The notes under the pieces are model-generated. The model did not search any database. It was not told the DNA's origin and was given only the letters and a program-made list of their open reading frames with translations. A stretch of DNA of 64,000 bases, from contig JAWKWH010000001.1 of NCBI GenBank assembly GCA_041397625.1, positions 992,001 to 1,056,000 on the forward strand, read 5' to 3'. The position numbers and the translations under genes were made by a program. Source of the stretch: JAWKWH01 sp041397625 (GTDB lineage Bacteria; Pseudomonadota; Alphaproteobacteria; Rhizobiales; Rhizobiaceae). Below are positions 26,251-34,207 of this stretch, one piece after another; the stretch's first letter is position 1; every line of letters begins with the position of its first letter.

Positions 26251-26283
26251 CTTTGATACATAATACCTCATTATGTATCAAAG
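26251..26283. repeat. Perfect 14-bp inverted repeat with 5-bp spacer (putative operator)
   Basis: CTTTGATACATAAT at 26251-26264 is matched without mismatch by its reverse complement at 26270-26283, around the spacer ACCTC. The element is much more AT-rich than its surroundings and sits about 95 bp upstream of the cobB start and about 65 bp beyond the tldD stop. It lacks a GC-rich stem and U-tract, so a transcription-factor operator is a better reading than a terminator. The regulator is unknown. Confidence 0.6.
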
Positions 26284-26294
26284 AATCTGCAGTT

Positions 26295-26310
26295 TGATAC
26301 TCGTGTATCA
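26295..26310. repeat. TGATAC-TCGT-GTATCA inverted repeat
   Basis: TGATAC at 26295-26300 and GTATCA at 26305-26310, separated by TCGT, form a second site sharing the TTTGATAC/GTATCA core of the longer palindrome at 26251-26283. A lone CGATAC follows near 26324. Confidence 0.45.
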
Positions 26311-26348
26311 CTCCCTGGCATCTTCGATACGAAACGCCGGATTCCCTA

Positions 26349-27764
26349 TCACGCCTCCGTTCCGCCCACGGTCATGGCGTCCATTCTCAGATGCGGCTGG
26401 CCGACGCCGACGGGCACGCCCTGGCCGGCCTTGCCGCACATGCCGATGCCGCTGTCGAGCTTCATGTCGTTGCCGATCATGGTAACACGGTGCATCGCGT
26501 CCGGCCCGTTGCCGATCAGCATCGCACCGCGAATCGGCTGCGTGACCTTGCCGTTCTCGATCCGATAGGCTTCGGTGCATCCGAAGACGAACTTGCCGGA
26601 GGTAATGTCGACCTGGCCGCCGCCGAACGAGACGGCGTAGATGCCGTTCTTCACCGAGGCGATGATCTCTTCCGGCGTATAGCCGCCGCCGAGCATATAG
26701 GTGTTGGTCATGCGCGGCATCGGCTGGTGCGCGTAGGATTCGCGCCGACCGTTGCCTGTAGGCTCCACGCCCATCAGCCGCGCATTCTGTCTGTCCTGCA
26801 TGTAGCCGGTGAGCCTGCCGTCCTCGATCAGCACATTGTAGGCCGACGGCGTGCCCTCGTCGTCGATGGTCAGCGATCCGCGCCGTTCGGCGATCGTGCC
26901 GTCATCGACGACGGTGACGCCCTTCGCCGCCACCTGGCTGCCCATCAGCCCGGCGAAGGCGGAGGTCTTCTTGCGGTTGAAATCGCCCTCGAGCCCGTGG
27001 CCGACCGCCTCGTGCAGCATCACGCCGGGCCATCCGGCACCGAGCACCACGTCGAACGTGCCGGCAGGCGCCGGAACAGCCTCCAGATTGACCAACGCCT
27101 GGCGCAGCGCCTCGTCGGCTGCCTCCTTCCAGGCTTTCTCGGCGATGAACTCGCCGAACGCCCTGCGCCCGCCAGCGCCATAGGAGCCGGTTTCCTGGCG
27201 GTCGCCGTCGCCAACCACGACGGATACGTTGAGGCGCACGAGCGGGCGGATGTCGGCTGCCAGCGTGCCGTCGCCGCGCAGGATTTCCACATGCTGCCAG
27301 GAGGCAGCGAGCGAGGCCGTCACCTGGCGCACGCGCGGATCGCGCGCCCTCAGCCATGCATCCATCTCCTGCAGCAGTTTCGCCTTGTCCTCGAAATCGG
27401 GTGCCAGGATCGGGTTGTCGTCGCCGTAAAGATGCCGGTTGGTGCGGCGCGGTCCGGTCGACAACCGGCCGGAATAGCCCTGCTTGACCGCCGATACCGC
27501 ACCGGACGCCCGCCTGAGCGCCGCCTCCGACAGTTCCGATGCATGTGCATAACCCGTGGCCTCGCCTGCGACCGCGCGCAGCCCGAAGCCCTGGTCGGTG
27601 GTGAAGTTCGCAGTCTTCAGCCGTCCGTTGTCGAAGACAAGCGCCTCGCTCTCGCGATACTCGACGAAAAGTTCGCCGTCGTCGGCGCCGGCAACCGTAT
27701 TGGCGACGATGGCGCGAATTTTTTCCGGCGAAACGTCGAAGGCGTCAAGCAGGCTGTCGGGCAC
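26349..27764 (-). CDS. tldD: Metalloprotease TldD
   Basis: A 471-residue member of the TldD/PmbA (U62) family, the canonical length when started from GTG at 27764 (VPDSLLDAF), which has GGAG seven bases upstream; the longer frame up to 27947 is non-coding. The zinc motif H-E-x3-H appears in LHEAVGHGLEGDF near residue 258, with the Cys in FVFGCTEAYRIENGK near 395. TldD with PmbA/TldE forms a protease that trims peptides such as microcin B17 and CcdA in E. coli. The partner is not in this window. It lies downstream of a short membrane ORF region and is transcribed away from the cox cluster. Confidence 0.94.
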   Translation of the reverse strand: MPDSLLDAFDVSPEKIRAIVANTVAGADDGELFVEYRESEALVFDNGRLKTANFTTDQGFGLRAVAGEATGYAHASELSEAALRRASGAVSAVKQGYSGRLSTGPRRTNRHLYGDDNPILAPDFEDKAKLLQEMDAWLRARDPRVRQVTASLAASWQHVEILRGDGTLAADIRPLVRLNVSVVVGDGDRQETGSYGAGGRRAFGEFIAEKAWKEAADEALRQALVNLEAVPAPAGTFDVVLGAGWPGVMLHEAVGHGLEGDFNRKKTSAFAGLMGSQVAAKGVTVVDDGTIAERRGSLTIDDEGTPSAYNVLIEDGRLTGYMQDRQNARLMGVEPTGNGRRESYAHQPMPRMTNTYMLGGGYTPEEIIASVKNGIYAVSFGGGQVDITSGKFVFGCTEAYRIENGKVTQPIRGAMLIGNGPDAMHRVTMIGNDMKLDSGIGMCGKAGQGVPVGVGQPHLRMDAMTVGGTEA

Positions 27765-27868
27765 GGGGAATCTCCGATGATGCGGGCTGGCGTCGATAAT
27801 CAATATAGGCACGCGCGCGGTTTCGTACACCCGTTGCCTGTAACAGGGAATCTTGCCATTCATGGCGC

Positions 27869-28012
27869 ATGAAGAACGCCGTGTGGATCGTTGTCGGACT
27901 TGCGGTCGGGCTGGCCGTTGGCGCCGTGTTCGGCTTCGACTACGCAATCGCCGGCGCCGGGATCGGCGCTGTTGGCGGCGGCGCCATATTCCTCGTCATG
28001 CGCGGTGGATAG
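27869..28012 (+). CDS. 47-residue predicted single/double-span membrane protein
   Basis: A short frame MKNAVWIVVGLAVGLAVG... ends MRGG-stop. It has two Gly/Ala-rich hydrophobic stretches (residues 4-22 and 27-44) separated by FGFDYA, a composition typical of small glycine-zipper membrane peptides. It uses GC3-rich codons like its neighbours and is divergent from tldD by about 105 bp. It ends only four bases from the convergent ialB gene. I cannot assign a family; the codon pattern and compact fit between genes are the evidence that it is real. Confidence 0.5.
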   Translation: MKNAVWIVVGLAVGLAVGAVFGFDYAIAGAGIGAVGGGAIFLVMRGG

Positions 28013-28016
28013 CAAC

Positions 28017-28532
28017 TCAGGGCAGCGCGGCGAATCCGTCGGCGAACCCGGTCAGGTCGACGGGGATGCCGATACCCTCCTCGGGCGTCTGGAACACGAT
28101 GAAGGTGGCCGAACTGCCCGCCTTGAGCGTGTCGAGAAGCTGTTTTTCCAGGATTACCTCCGCATAGCAGCCGTCCTGGAAACAGCGTACGAAATAGGCC
28201 CGTCCGATATCCTTGCCGTCCACATTGAGGCCGAGCCCGTTGGGCAGCAGCACACCGAGCGGCGCCAGCACTCGCAGGATCTCCGCCTTGTTGTCGGCGG
28301 TGCGCAACACGACGACCGACAGGCCGACTTCGGGCCGGTCCTCGGCAACGACGTTCTGCATCATCGCGCACTGTTCGCCGGACGACCCGGCCGGCGTGTC
28401 GCAGATGATCGACCAGGCCCCGTGCTCCGACCGGACATCGCCCTTCGGCTGCGCCGACGCGGTATCGGCACCGGACAGAAGCGCCGGGCCCGCGACAAGC
28501 AGGCCGCACAACGCAAAAACGGCAATCCGCAT
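28017..28532 (-). CDS. Invasion-associated locus B (IalB) family protein
   Basis: A 171-residue secreted protein. Signal peptide MRIAVFALCGLLVAGPALL... with cleavage around residue 28 (ASAQ). The IalB domain shows HGAWSIICDTP, EQCAMMQNV, LSVVVLRTADNKAEILRVLAPLG, LPNGLGLNVDG and a Cys pair in VRCFQDGCYAEV. The four cysteines probably form disulfides. The name comes from a Bartonella erythrocyte-entry factor, but the family is widespread in non-pathogenic Rhizobiales, so virulence should not be inferred. ATG at 28532 follows GAGAGGAA. It is divergent from the cytochrome oxidase operon, and its location beside cox genes is common in this order. Confidence 0.88.
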   Translation of the reverse strand: MRIAVFALCGLLVAGPALLSGADTASAQPKGDVRSEHGAWSIICDTPAGSSGEQCAMMQNVVAEDRPEVGLSVVVLRTADNKAEILRVLAPLGVLLPNGLGLNVDGKDIGRAYFVRCFQDGCYAEVILEKQLLDTLKAGSSATFIVFQTPEEGIGIPVDLTGFADGFAALP

Positions 28533-28890
28533 AGGTTTCCTCTCGCGAATCAATTCATCAGACCTTGCGATGAACGCGTATAGACCAAAAACAAGGCGCG
28601 CGCCCGCCCGCATTGGACCTGCATGGACAAAGTTGGTGATTGGCGGACAAATCCGCCTGAAATGAGACCTGTCGGCGCTGTTGGCCAGCGCAAACCGGCC
28701 CTTTGCGGCGGCTTGCGGCGACCGGCCGGCCGTACCCGATCCTGTGAGCGCAAAAATGCCGCACGGTTTACATCCCTTCGCAATCTTGCAGATGACTGGA
28801 GAGTGTGGTTTGAACGGCTGGATTGATTGGCGGGATTCCGTCGGTTCGGCATGCGCGGTCGTTGCCGCCAGCCGCAACCCTGGTCGGGAG
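28533..28890. other. 358-bp intergenic region between ialB and ctaC
   Basis: Divergent upstream region serving ialB (leftward) and the cytochrome oxidase operon (rightward). I see one clean hairpin, GGCGGA at 28642-28647 and TCCGCC at 28652-28657 around CAAA, and no convincing -35/-10 pair at correct spacing. Open frames through it are fragments of shadows. It should contain the cox promoter(s) and regulator sites, none of which I can name. Confidence 0.5.
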
Positions 28891-29772
28891 ATGAGGACAT
28901 TGACGAAAACAGCGATCGCAACCCTGACGGCCGTCTTTGCCGCCGCTTTGGCGCCGGCGGCATTCGCCGCCCAGCCCGAGCCGTGGCAAATGCGGTTTCA
29001 GCCCGCGGCAACACCGATCATGGAAGCCATAACCTGGTTCGAGATTTACACGCTCTGGTTCATTATCCCCATTACGCTTCTGGTGCTGCTGCTGCTGGGA
29101 TGGTGCATCATCCGCTATCGCGAGAGCGCCAATCCCAACCCGTCGCGGACCAGCCACAACACGCTGATCGAGGTGGTATGGACGCTGGGGCCGGTGATCG
29201 TGCTTCTGTGCCTTGCAGTCCCTTCCTTTCAGTTGCTGACCGCGCAATACACGCCGTCTGAAGAACCGCAGCTGACGATCAAGGCAACCGCCAACCAGTG
29301 GAACTGGGATTACGAATACCAGATCGGCGAAGACCCTCTGTCGTTCAACTCGGCCCTGCTGCAGGAGGCCGACCGCGCCGCCGCCGGCAAGGAAGACAAG
29401 GCCGTCTATCCGCGCCTGCTTGCCGTCGACAACGAGATCGTCGTCCCGGTCGGCACGACCGTTCGGGTGCTGGTGACCGCCTCCGATGTGCTGCACGCAT
29501 TTGCGATGCCGGCCTTTGGCGTCAAGGTCGATGCCGTGCCCGGCCGCATCAACGAGACCTGGTTCAAGGCCACCAAGGAGGGCCTCTATTACGGACAGTG
29601 CTCGGAACTGTGCGGCAAGGACCACGCATTCATGCCGATCGCGATCCGCGTCGTTTCCGCCGGCAACTACGAGAGCTGGCTGACGGCGGCGAAGGAAGAC
29701 GTCGGCGCGGCCAACAAGGCGTTGATGGCGGCCCTCGATGCAAGCAACAAGGTCGCGGCCGTCGCCGAATAG
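28891..29772 (+). CDS. ctaC: Cytochrome c oxidase subunit II
   Basis: Subunit II of the aa3 oxidase (293 residues), which takes electrons from cytochrome c through a binuclear CuA centre. Signal peptide (APAAFAAQ) over about 28 residues, two transmembrane helices (about 45-70 and 90-115), then a periplasmic cupredoxin. Aromatic electron-entry patch is ATANQWNWDYEY; the CuA ligands are the His in VLHAFAMPAFG (near 200) and the Cys pair in YYGQCSELCGKDHAFMP (near 234). Start is either ATG 28891, which abuts GGGAG with no spacer, or in-frame TTG at 28900 at better spacing. First gene of the operon that runs to rnhA. Confidence 0.95.
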   Translation: MRTLTKTAIATLTAVFAAALAPAAFAAQPEPWQMRFQPAATPIMEAITWFEIYTLWFIIPITLLVLLLLGWCIIRYRESANPNPSRTSHNTLIEVVWTLGPVIVLLCLAVPSFQLLTAQYTPSEEPQLTIKATANQWNWDYEYQIGEDPLSFNSALLQEADRAAAGKEDKAVYPRLLAVDNEIVVPVGTTVRVLVTASDVLHAFAMPAFGVKVDAVPGRINETWFKATKEGLYYGQCSELCGKDHAFMPIAIRVVSAGNYESWLTAAKEDVGAANKALMAALDASNKVAAVAE

Positions 29773-29812
29773 GCGACAGGCGGCGACGAAGAATAGGAAA
29801 CGGAGCGGAAAA

Positions 29813-31465
29813 ATGGCAGAGGCAGCAGCCCACGACAACCACGATCACAAGCCACAGGGGTTTGTGCGGCGCTGGATGTTCTCGACCAATCACAAGGATA
29901 TCGGAACGCTCTACCTGGTGTTCGCGATCATAGCCGGCATTATCGGCGGCTCCCTGTCGGTGATGATGCGCTGGGAACTGGCGGAGCCGGGCATCCAGAT
30001 TTTCCACGGCCTTGCCCAGATGGTCTACGGTCTCGAGGGCGATTCGGCCATTGATGCCGGCAAGCACATGTTCAATGTGTTCACCACGGCCCATGGCCTG
30101 ATCATGATCTTCTTCATGGTCATGCCGGCGCTGATCGGCGGTTTTGCCAACTGGATGGTTCCGATCATGATCGGCGCGCCGGACATGGCGTTCCCGCGCA
30201 TGAACAACATCTCCTTCTGGCTGCTTCCGCCGGCGTTCTTCCTGCTGCTGCTGTCGGTATTCATGCCCGGACCGGCCGGCGCCTACGGCGTCGGCGGCGG
30301 CTGGACGATCTATCCTCCGCTTTCCACCAGCGGCCAGCCGGGCCCGGCGATGGATCTGGCGATCCTGTCGCTCCACATTGCCGGCGCCTCGTCGATCCTC
30401 GGCGCGATCAACTTCATCACCACCATCTTCAACATGCGCGCGCCGGGCATGACGCTGCACAAGATGCCGCTGTTTGCCTGGGCGGTTCTGGTTACGGCCT
30501 TCCTGCTGCTTTTATCGCTGCCCGTGCTGGCCGGCGGCATCACCATGCTGCTGACCGACCGCAACTTCGGCACGGCCTTCTTCGTGCCCGACGCCGGCGG
30601 CGATCCGATCCTGTTCCAGCACCTGTTCTGGTTCTTCGGCCATCCGGAGGTCTACATCCTGATCCTGCCCGGCTTCGGCATCGTCAGCCATATCGTATCG
30701 ACCTTTTCCCGCAAGCCGATCTTCGGCTATCTCGGCATGGCCTACGCGATGGTGGCGATCGGCGTCGTCGGTTTCGTCGTTTGGGCGCATCACATGTACA
30801 CCACCGGCATCTCTCTCAACGCCCAGCGTTATTTCGTGTTTGCCACCATGGTGATCGCGGTGCCGACGGGCGTGAAGATCTTCTCCTGGATCGCCACAAT
30901 GTGGGGCGGTTCGATCTCCATGCGCACGCCTATGCTGTGGGCGATCGGCTTCATCTTCCTGTTCACCGTCGGCGGCGTGACAGGCGTGCAGCTCGCCAAT
31001 GCCGGCCTCGACCGTTCGCTGCATGACACCTACTACGTGGTGGCGCATTTCCACTATGTGCTGTCGCTCGGCGCGGTCTTCGCCATCTTCGCCGGCTGGT
31101 ACTACTGGTTCCCGAAGATGACCGGTTACATGTATTCGCCACTGATCGCCCGAACCCATTTCTGGGTCACCTTCATCGGCGTCAATCTCATCTTCTTCCC
31201 GCAGCATTTCCTCGGGCTGGCCGGCATGCCGCGCCGCTATATCGACTATCCCGATGCTTTCGCCGGCTGGAACCACGTGTCGTCCTACGGCTCCTACATT
31301 TCGGCAGTCGGCGTGCTGATCTTCCTCTACGGCGTGTTCGAGGCGTTTTCCAAGAAGCGCGTCGCCGGCGCCAATCCCTGGGGCGAGGGGGCGGAAACGC
31401 TGGAATGGCAATTGCCGTCGCCGCCGCCCTACCACCAGTGGGAGCAGTTGCCCAAGATCAAGTAG
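29813..31465 (+). CDS. ctaD: Cytochrome c oxidase subunit I
   Basis: Catalytic subunit (550 residues, about 12 transmembrane helices) holding heme a and the heme a3-CuB oxygen site, and pumping protons. Heme ligand region HGLIMIFFMVMPALIGGFANW near residue 100; the CuB His and cross-linked Tyr are in GHPEVYILILPGFG near 280; further CuB ligands in WAHHMYTTG near 325; heme ligands in VVAHFHYVLSLG near 408. The extreme N-terminus is His/Asp-rich (HDNHDHKPQ), which is common. It starts 40 bp after ctaC. An uncommonly clean hairpin follows the stop. Confidence 0.97.
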   Translation: MAEAAAHDNHDHKPQGFVRRWMFSTNHKDIGTLYLVFAIIAGIIGGSLSVMMRWELAEPGIQIFHGLAQMVYGLEGDSAIDAGKHMFNVFTTAHGLIMIFFMVMPALIGGFANWMVPIMIGAPDMAFPRMNNISFWLLPPAFFLLLLSVFMPGPAGAYGVGGGWTIYPPLSTSGQPGPAMDLAILSLHIAGASSILGAINFITTIFNMRAPGMTLHKMPLFAWAVLVTAFLLLLSLPVLAGGITMLLTDRNFGTAFFVPDAGGDPILFQHLFWFFGHPEVYILILPGFGIVSHIVSTFSRKPIFGYLGMAYAMVAIGVVGFVVWAHHMYTTGISLNAQRYFVFATMVIAVPTGVKIFSWIATMWGGSISMRTPMLWAIGFIFLFTVGGVTGVQLANAGLDRSLHDTYYVVAHFHYVLSLGAVFAIFAGWYYWFPKMTGYMYSPLIARTHFWVTFIGVNLIFFPQHFLGLAGMPRRYIDYPDAFAGWNHVSSYGSYISAVGVLIFLYGVFEAFSKKRVAGANPWGEGAETLEWQLPSPPPYHQWEQLPKIK

Positions 31466-31484
31466 GCAGTCAACGAGGAGAAAC

Positions 31485-31512
31485 GCAAACCGCCGGCCAA
31501 CCGGCGGTTTGC
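31485..31512 (+). terminator. Perfect 12-bp-stem hairpin between ctaD and ctaB
   Basis: GCAAACCGCCGG at 31485-31496 pairs exactly with CCGGCGGTTTGC at 31501-31512 across a CCAA loop, starting 20 bp after the ctaD stop. There is no U-run behind it, so it may be an mRNA-stabilising or partial-termination element that lowers expression of the assembly genes relative to ctaC and ctaD. Confidence 0.5.
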
Positions 31513-31562
31513 AGGTTGAACGGCCGGGTTCCCGCCCGGCGCTTGCAGCAAACGGAGCCGGA

Positions 31563-32489
31563 ATGGCCCTTGTCGAACATGGACATGACAGCGCTCTTTC
31601 AGAGGCGACGGCCGGCGATTTTTTTGCCTTGCTGAAGCCGCGCGTGATGTCGCTCGTCGTGTTCACGGCGGCCGTCGGCCTGCTCGTCGCTCCCGTGTCC
31701 ATCGATCCGGTTCTCGCAGTCACCGCGATCCTGTGCATCGCGGTCGGCGCCGGCGCTTCGGGCGCGCTCAACATGTGGTACGATGCTGATATCGACGCCG
31801 TGATGTCGCGTACGGCCGGCAGGCCGGTGCCGTCCGGTCGCGTGGCGCCGGGCGAGGCGCTCTCCTTCGGTCTCGTGCTTGCCGTGCTGGCGGTGCTGAC
31901 GCTCGGCCTCTTCGTCAACTGGCTTGCCGCATCGCTTCTCGCCTTCACCATTTTCTTCTACGCCGTCGTCTACACGATGTGGCTGAAGCGCTCGACGCCA
32001 CAGAACATCGTCATCGGCGGTGCGGCCGGCGCCTTTCCGCCGATGATCGGATGGGCGGCGGCCACGGGCGCCATCTCGCTCGACAGCGTCCTGCTGTTTG
32101 CCGTCATCTTCCTGTGGACGCCGCCGCATTTCTGGGCGCTGGCGCTGTTCAAGGCCGGCGACTACGAGCGCGCCGGTATCCCGATGATGCCCAACGTGGC
32201 GGGCGCGGCGTCGACCCGCCGGCAGATCTTCGCATATGCGGTCGCGGTGGCGCTCATCGGCCTGGCGCCGTGGGCGACCGGCCTCGGCGGCACGTTCTAC
32301 GGCATCGTCGCCGCGCTGTGCGGCCTCGGTTTTGTCTGGCATGCATGGAAGGTGCTGGCGGTCGGCGACGGCGATCGCACGATGCGGGCCGCCAAGGCGA
32401 TGTTCGGCTTCTCGTTGATCTACCTGTTCGCGTTGTTTGCGTCCCTCCTGGGCGAGACGCTTGTCATGCGCCTGCTGGCGGCGGGCTGA
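31563..32489 (+). CDS. ctaB: Protoheme IX farnesyltransferase (heme O synthase)
   Basis: UbiA-superfamily membrane enzyme (308 residues, about nine helices) that attaches a farnesyl group to heme B to make heme O, precursor of heme A for the oxidase. The first Asp-rich motif is NMWYDADIDAVMSRT followed by AGRPVPSGR near residue 75; the second conserved region is FKAGDYERAGIPMMPNV near 195. N-terminal FFALLKPRVMSLVVFTA is typical. ATG at 31563 has GGAG at 31554-31557. It lies after the ctaD hairpin and five bases ahead of a small oxidase-cluster ORF. Confidence 0.95.
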   Translation: MALVEHGHDSALSEATAGDFFALLKPRVMSLVVFTAAVGLLVAPVSIDPVLAVTAILCIAVGAGASGALNMWYDADIDAVMSRTAGRPVPSGRVAPGEALSFGLVLAVLAVLTLGLFVNWLAASLLAFTIFFYAVVYTMWLKRSTPQNIVIGGAAGAFPPMIGWAAATGAISLDSVLLFAVIFLWTPPHFWALALFKAGDYERAGIPMMPNVAGAASTRRQIFAYAVAVALIGLAPWATGLGGTFYGIVAALCGLGFVWHAWKVLAVGDGDRTMRAAKAMFGFSLIYLFALFASLLGETLVMRLLAAG

Positions 32490-32493
32490 TGCG

Positions 32494-32649
32494 ATGAAGC
32501 ACGAACGCATCACGCCGACGGAGGAGCAGTTGAAGGCGCGCCGCAGCCGCAATGTGGCGATCGGGCTGGCGCTCGCGGCGTTCGTGGTGCTGGTGTATCT
32601 TGCAAGCGTGGCCAAACTCGGCCCGGCCCTGTTCGACAGGCCGTTGTGA
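32494..32649 (+). CDS. Small single-span protein of the oxidase cluster (CoxF-like)
   Basis: A 51-residue protein with a charged N-terminus (MKHERITPTEEQLKARRSRN), one transmembrane helix (VAIGLALAAFVVLVYLASVA) and a short tail. Small ORFs of this form between ctaB and ctaG are common in Alphaproteobacteria and are called CoxF in some annotations; they are thought to be accessory to oxidase assembly. It starts four bases after ctaB stops and ends seven bases before ctaG, so it is embedded in the operon. Confidence 0.78.
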   Translation: MKHERITPTEEQLKARRSRNVAIGLALAAFVVLVYLASVAKLGPALFDRPL

Positions 32650-32656
32650 GGTGTTG

Positions 32657-33262
32657 ATGGGCAAGCGGGTCAAAGGCAGGGAAAACCGCGGCAACCTCGT
32701 GCTGGCGGCGGCATGTCTGGCGTTCACCGCGTCGATGGTCGGCATGTCCTACGCCGCCGTGCCGCTCTACAAGATGTTCTGCCAGGTGACCGGCTATGGC
32801 GGCACCACGCAGCGCGTCGAACAGGCCTCCGATCGCATTCTCGACAAGACGATCACCGTGCGTTTCGACGCCAACACCGCAGGCGGCCTGCCGTGGGAGT
32901 TCGCACCCGAACAGCGCGACATCACCATGCGCATCGGCGAGACCGTGAAGGTCGCCTACAAGGCGAAGAACCTCTATCCCGAAACGACCCGCGGCCGGGC
33001 CTCGTTCAACGTGACGCCGGACTTTGCCGGCGCCTATTTCAATAAGATCGAATGTTTCTGCTTCACAGACACGGAGCTGAAGCCCGGCGAGGCACTCGAC
33101 ATGCCGGTCGTTTTCTTCATAGATCCGGACATCGTAGAACTGCCGGAGATGAAGACCATCAGGACGATCACGCTTTCCTACACCTTCTTTCCGCTGGAGG
33201 GCGACGAGCCGGTCGCCACCGGCAAGCTGAACACGACCACGGACGATAACCTTGGGGGTTGA
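32657..33262 (+). CDS. ctaG: Cytochrome c oxidase assembly protein CtaG/Cox11
   Basis: Copper chaperone (201 residues) that delivers Cu to the CuB site of subunit I. One N-terminal membrane helix (LVLAAACLAFTASMVGMSYAA, about 14-34) with the conserved VPLYKMFCQVTGYGGTTQ after it, then a periplasmic immunoglobulin-like domain carrying the Cu-binding KIECFCFTD (C-x-C) near residue 132 and MPVVFFIDPD. Every Cox11 hallmark is present. Start is ATG 32657; the longer upstream frame overlaps the small CoxF-like gene and is not coding. The stop lies one base before the ctaE start. Confidence 0.95.
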   Translation: MGKRVKGRENRGNLVLAAACLAFTASMVGMSYAAVPLYKMFCQVTGYGGTTQRVEQASDRILDKTITVRFDANTAGGLPWEFAPEQRDITMRIGETVKVAYKAKNLYPETTRGRASFNVTPDFAGAYFNKIECFCFTDTELKPGEALDMPVVFFIDPDIVELPEMKTIRTITLSYTFFPLEGDEPVATGKLNTTTDDNLGG

Positions 33263-33263
33263 T

Positions 33264-34139
33264 ATGGCCGACACGCACGCAAAACATCACGACTACCACA
33301 TTATTCCCCCGAGCCCATGGCCGCTGATCGGATCGATTGGCGCTCTGCTGATGGCGATCGGCGGCATTGCGTGGATGCGCTACATCAATGACAGCGAGTT
33401 CCCGGTCTTCGGCGTCAACATCGCCAATCCGTGGCTGTTCTTCATCGGTCTGGCGATCGCCCTCTACACGATGTTCGCCTGGTGGAGCGACACCATCAAG
33501 GAAGCCCATCAGGGCGATCACACACGTGTGGTGGCGATCCATTTGCGCTACGGCATGATCATGTTCATCGCCTCCGAAGTGATGTTCTTCGTCGCCTGGT
33601 TCTGGGCCTTCTTCGACGCCAGCCTCTATACCAACGAGGCCGCGCAGGTTGCGCGCAATGCCTTTACGGGCGGTCACTGGCCACCGGAGGGCATCCACGT
33701 GCTGGATCCCTTCCACCTGCCGCTCTACAACACGATAATCCTGCTCCTGTCGGGCACCACGGTGACCTGGGCGCATCATGCGCTGCTGCACAATGATCGC
33801 CAGGGCCTGATCTGGGGCCTGGTCATCACCGTGGCGCTCGGTGTGCTGTTCACCGGCGTGCAGGCCTACGAATATGCGCATGCGCCGTTTGCCTTCAAGG
33901 AGTCGATCTACGGCGCCACCTTCTTCATGGCCACCGGTTTCCACGGTTTCCACGTCATCGTCGGCACGATCTTCCTGCTGGTCTGCCTGTTCAGGGCGCT
34001 GGCCGGGCACTTCACCCCGGAACAGCATTTCGGCTTCGAGGCTGCCGCCTGGTACTGGCATTTCGTCGACGTGGTGTGGCTGTTCCTGTTCACCTGCGTC
34101 TATGTCTGGGCCTCGGCCGGCGCGACGATCGCACACTGA
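33264..34139 (+). CDS. ctaE: Cytochrome c oxidase subunit III
   Basis: Third core subunit (291 residues, seven transmembrane helices), which stabilises the subunit I proton uptake path and binds lipid. Recognised from the N-terminal HDYHIIPPSPWPLIGSIGA, the helix III region MFIASEVMFFVAWFWAFFDASL, WPPEGIHVLDPF, TWAHHALLHNDRQG and the C-terminal WYWHFVDVVWLFLFTCVYVW. ATG 33264 follows GGGGG. The adjacent order ctaG-ctaE is canonical. A GC-rich hairpin lies right after the stop. Confidence 0.97.
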   Translation: MADTHAKHHDYHIIPPSPWPLIGSIGALLMAIGGIAWMRYINDSEFPVFGVNIANPWLFFIGLAIALYTMFAWWSDTIKEAHQGDHTRVVAIHLRYGMIMFIASEVMFFVAWFWAFFDASLYTNEAAQVARNAFTGGHWPPEGIHVLDPFHLPLYNTIILLLSGTTVTWAHHALLHNDRQGLIWGLVITVALGVLFTGVQAYEYAHAPFAFKESIYGATFFMATGFHGFHVIVGTIFLLVCLFRALAGHFTPEQHFGFEAAAWYWHFVDVVWLFLFTCVYVWASAGATIAH

Positions 34140-34160
34140 TCGCTGATCGCGGATTTCGGG

Positions 34161-34187
34161 CGGGCGGTCATCGCGCATGGCCGCCCG
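34161..34187 (+). terminator. GC-rich hairpin after ctaE (terminator or attenuator)
   Basis: CGGGCGG at 34161-34167 pairs with CCGCCCG at 34181-34187; CAT and ATG inside extend the stem after one mismatch, leaving a CGCGC loop. TATTT follows directly. This is the best terminator-shaped structure in the cluster, 22 bp past the ctaE stop and 20 bp before the DUF983 start. Confidence 0.45.
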
Positions 34188-34207
34188 TATTTCATGGGAG
34201 AAACGAG

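Noticed and set aside
28533..28890. Upstream extension of ialB or ctaC across the intergenic region
   Set aside because: Both frames stay open, but the signal peptides and ribosome sites fix the starts at 28532 and 28891 (or 28900).
30512..31951. 479-codon antisense frame over ctaD and ctaB
   Set aside because: Runs across two unmistakable oxidase genes and their intergenic hairpin; no coding signature.
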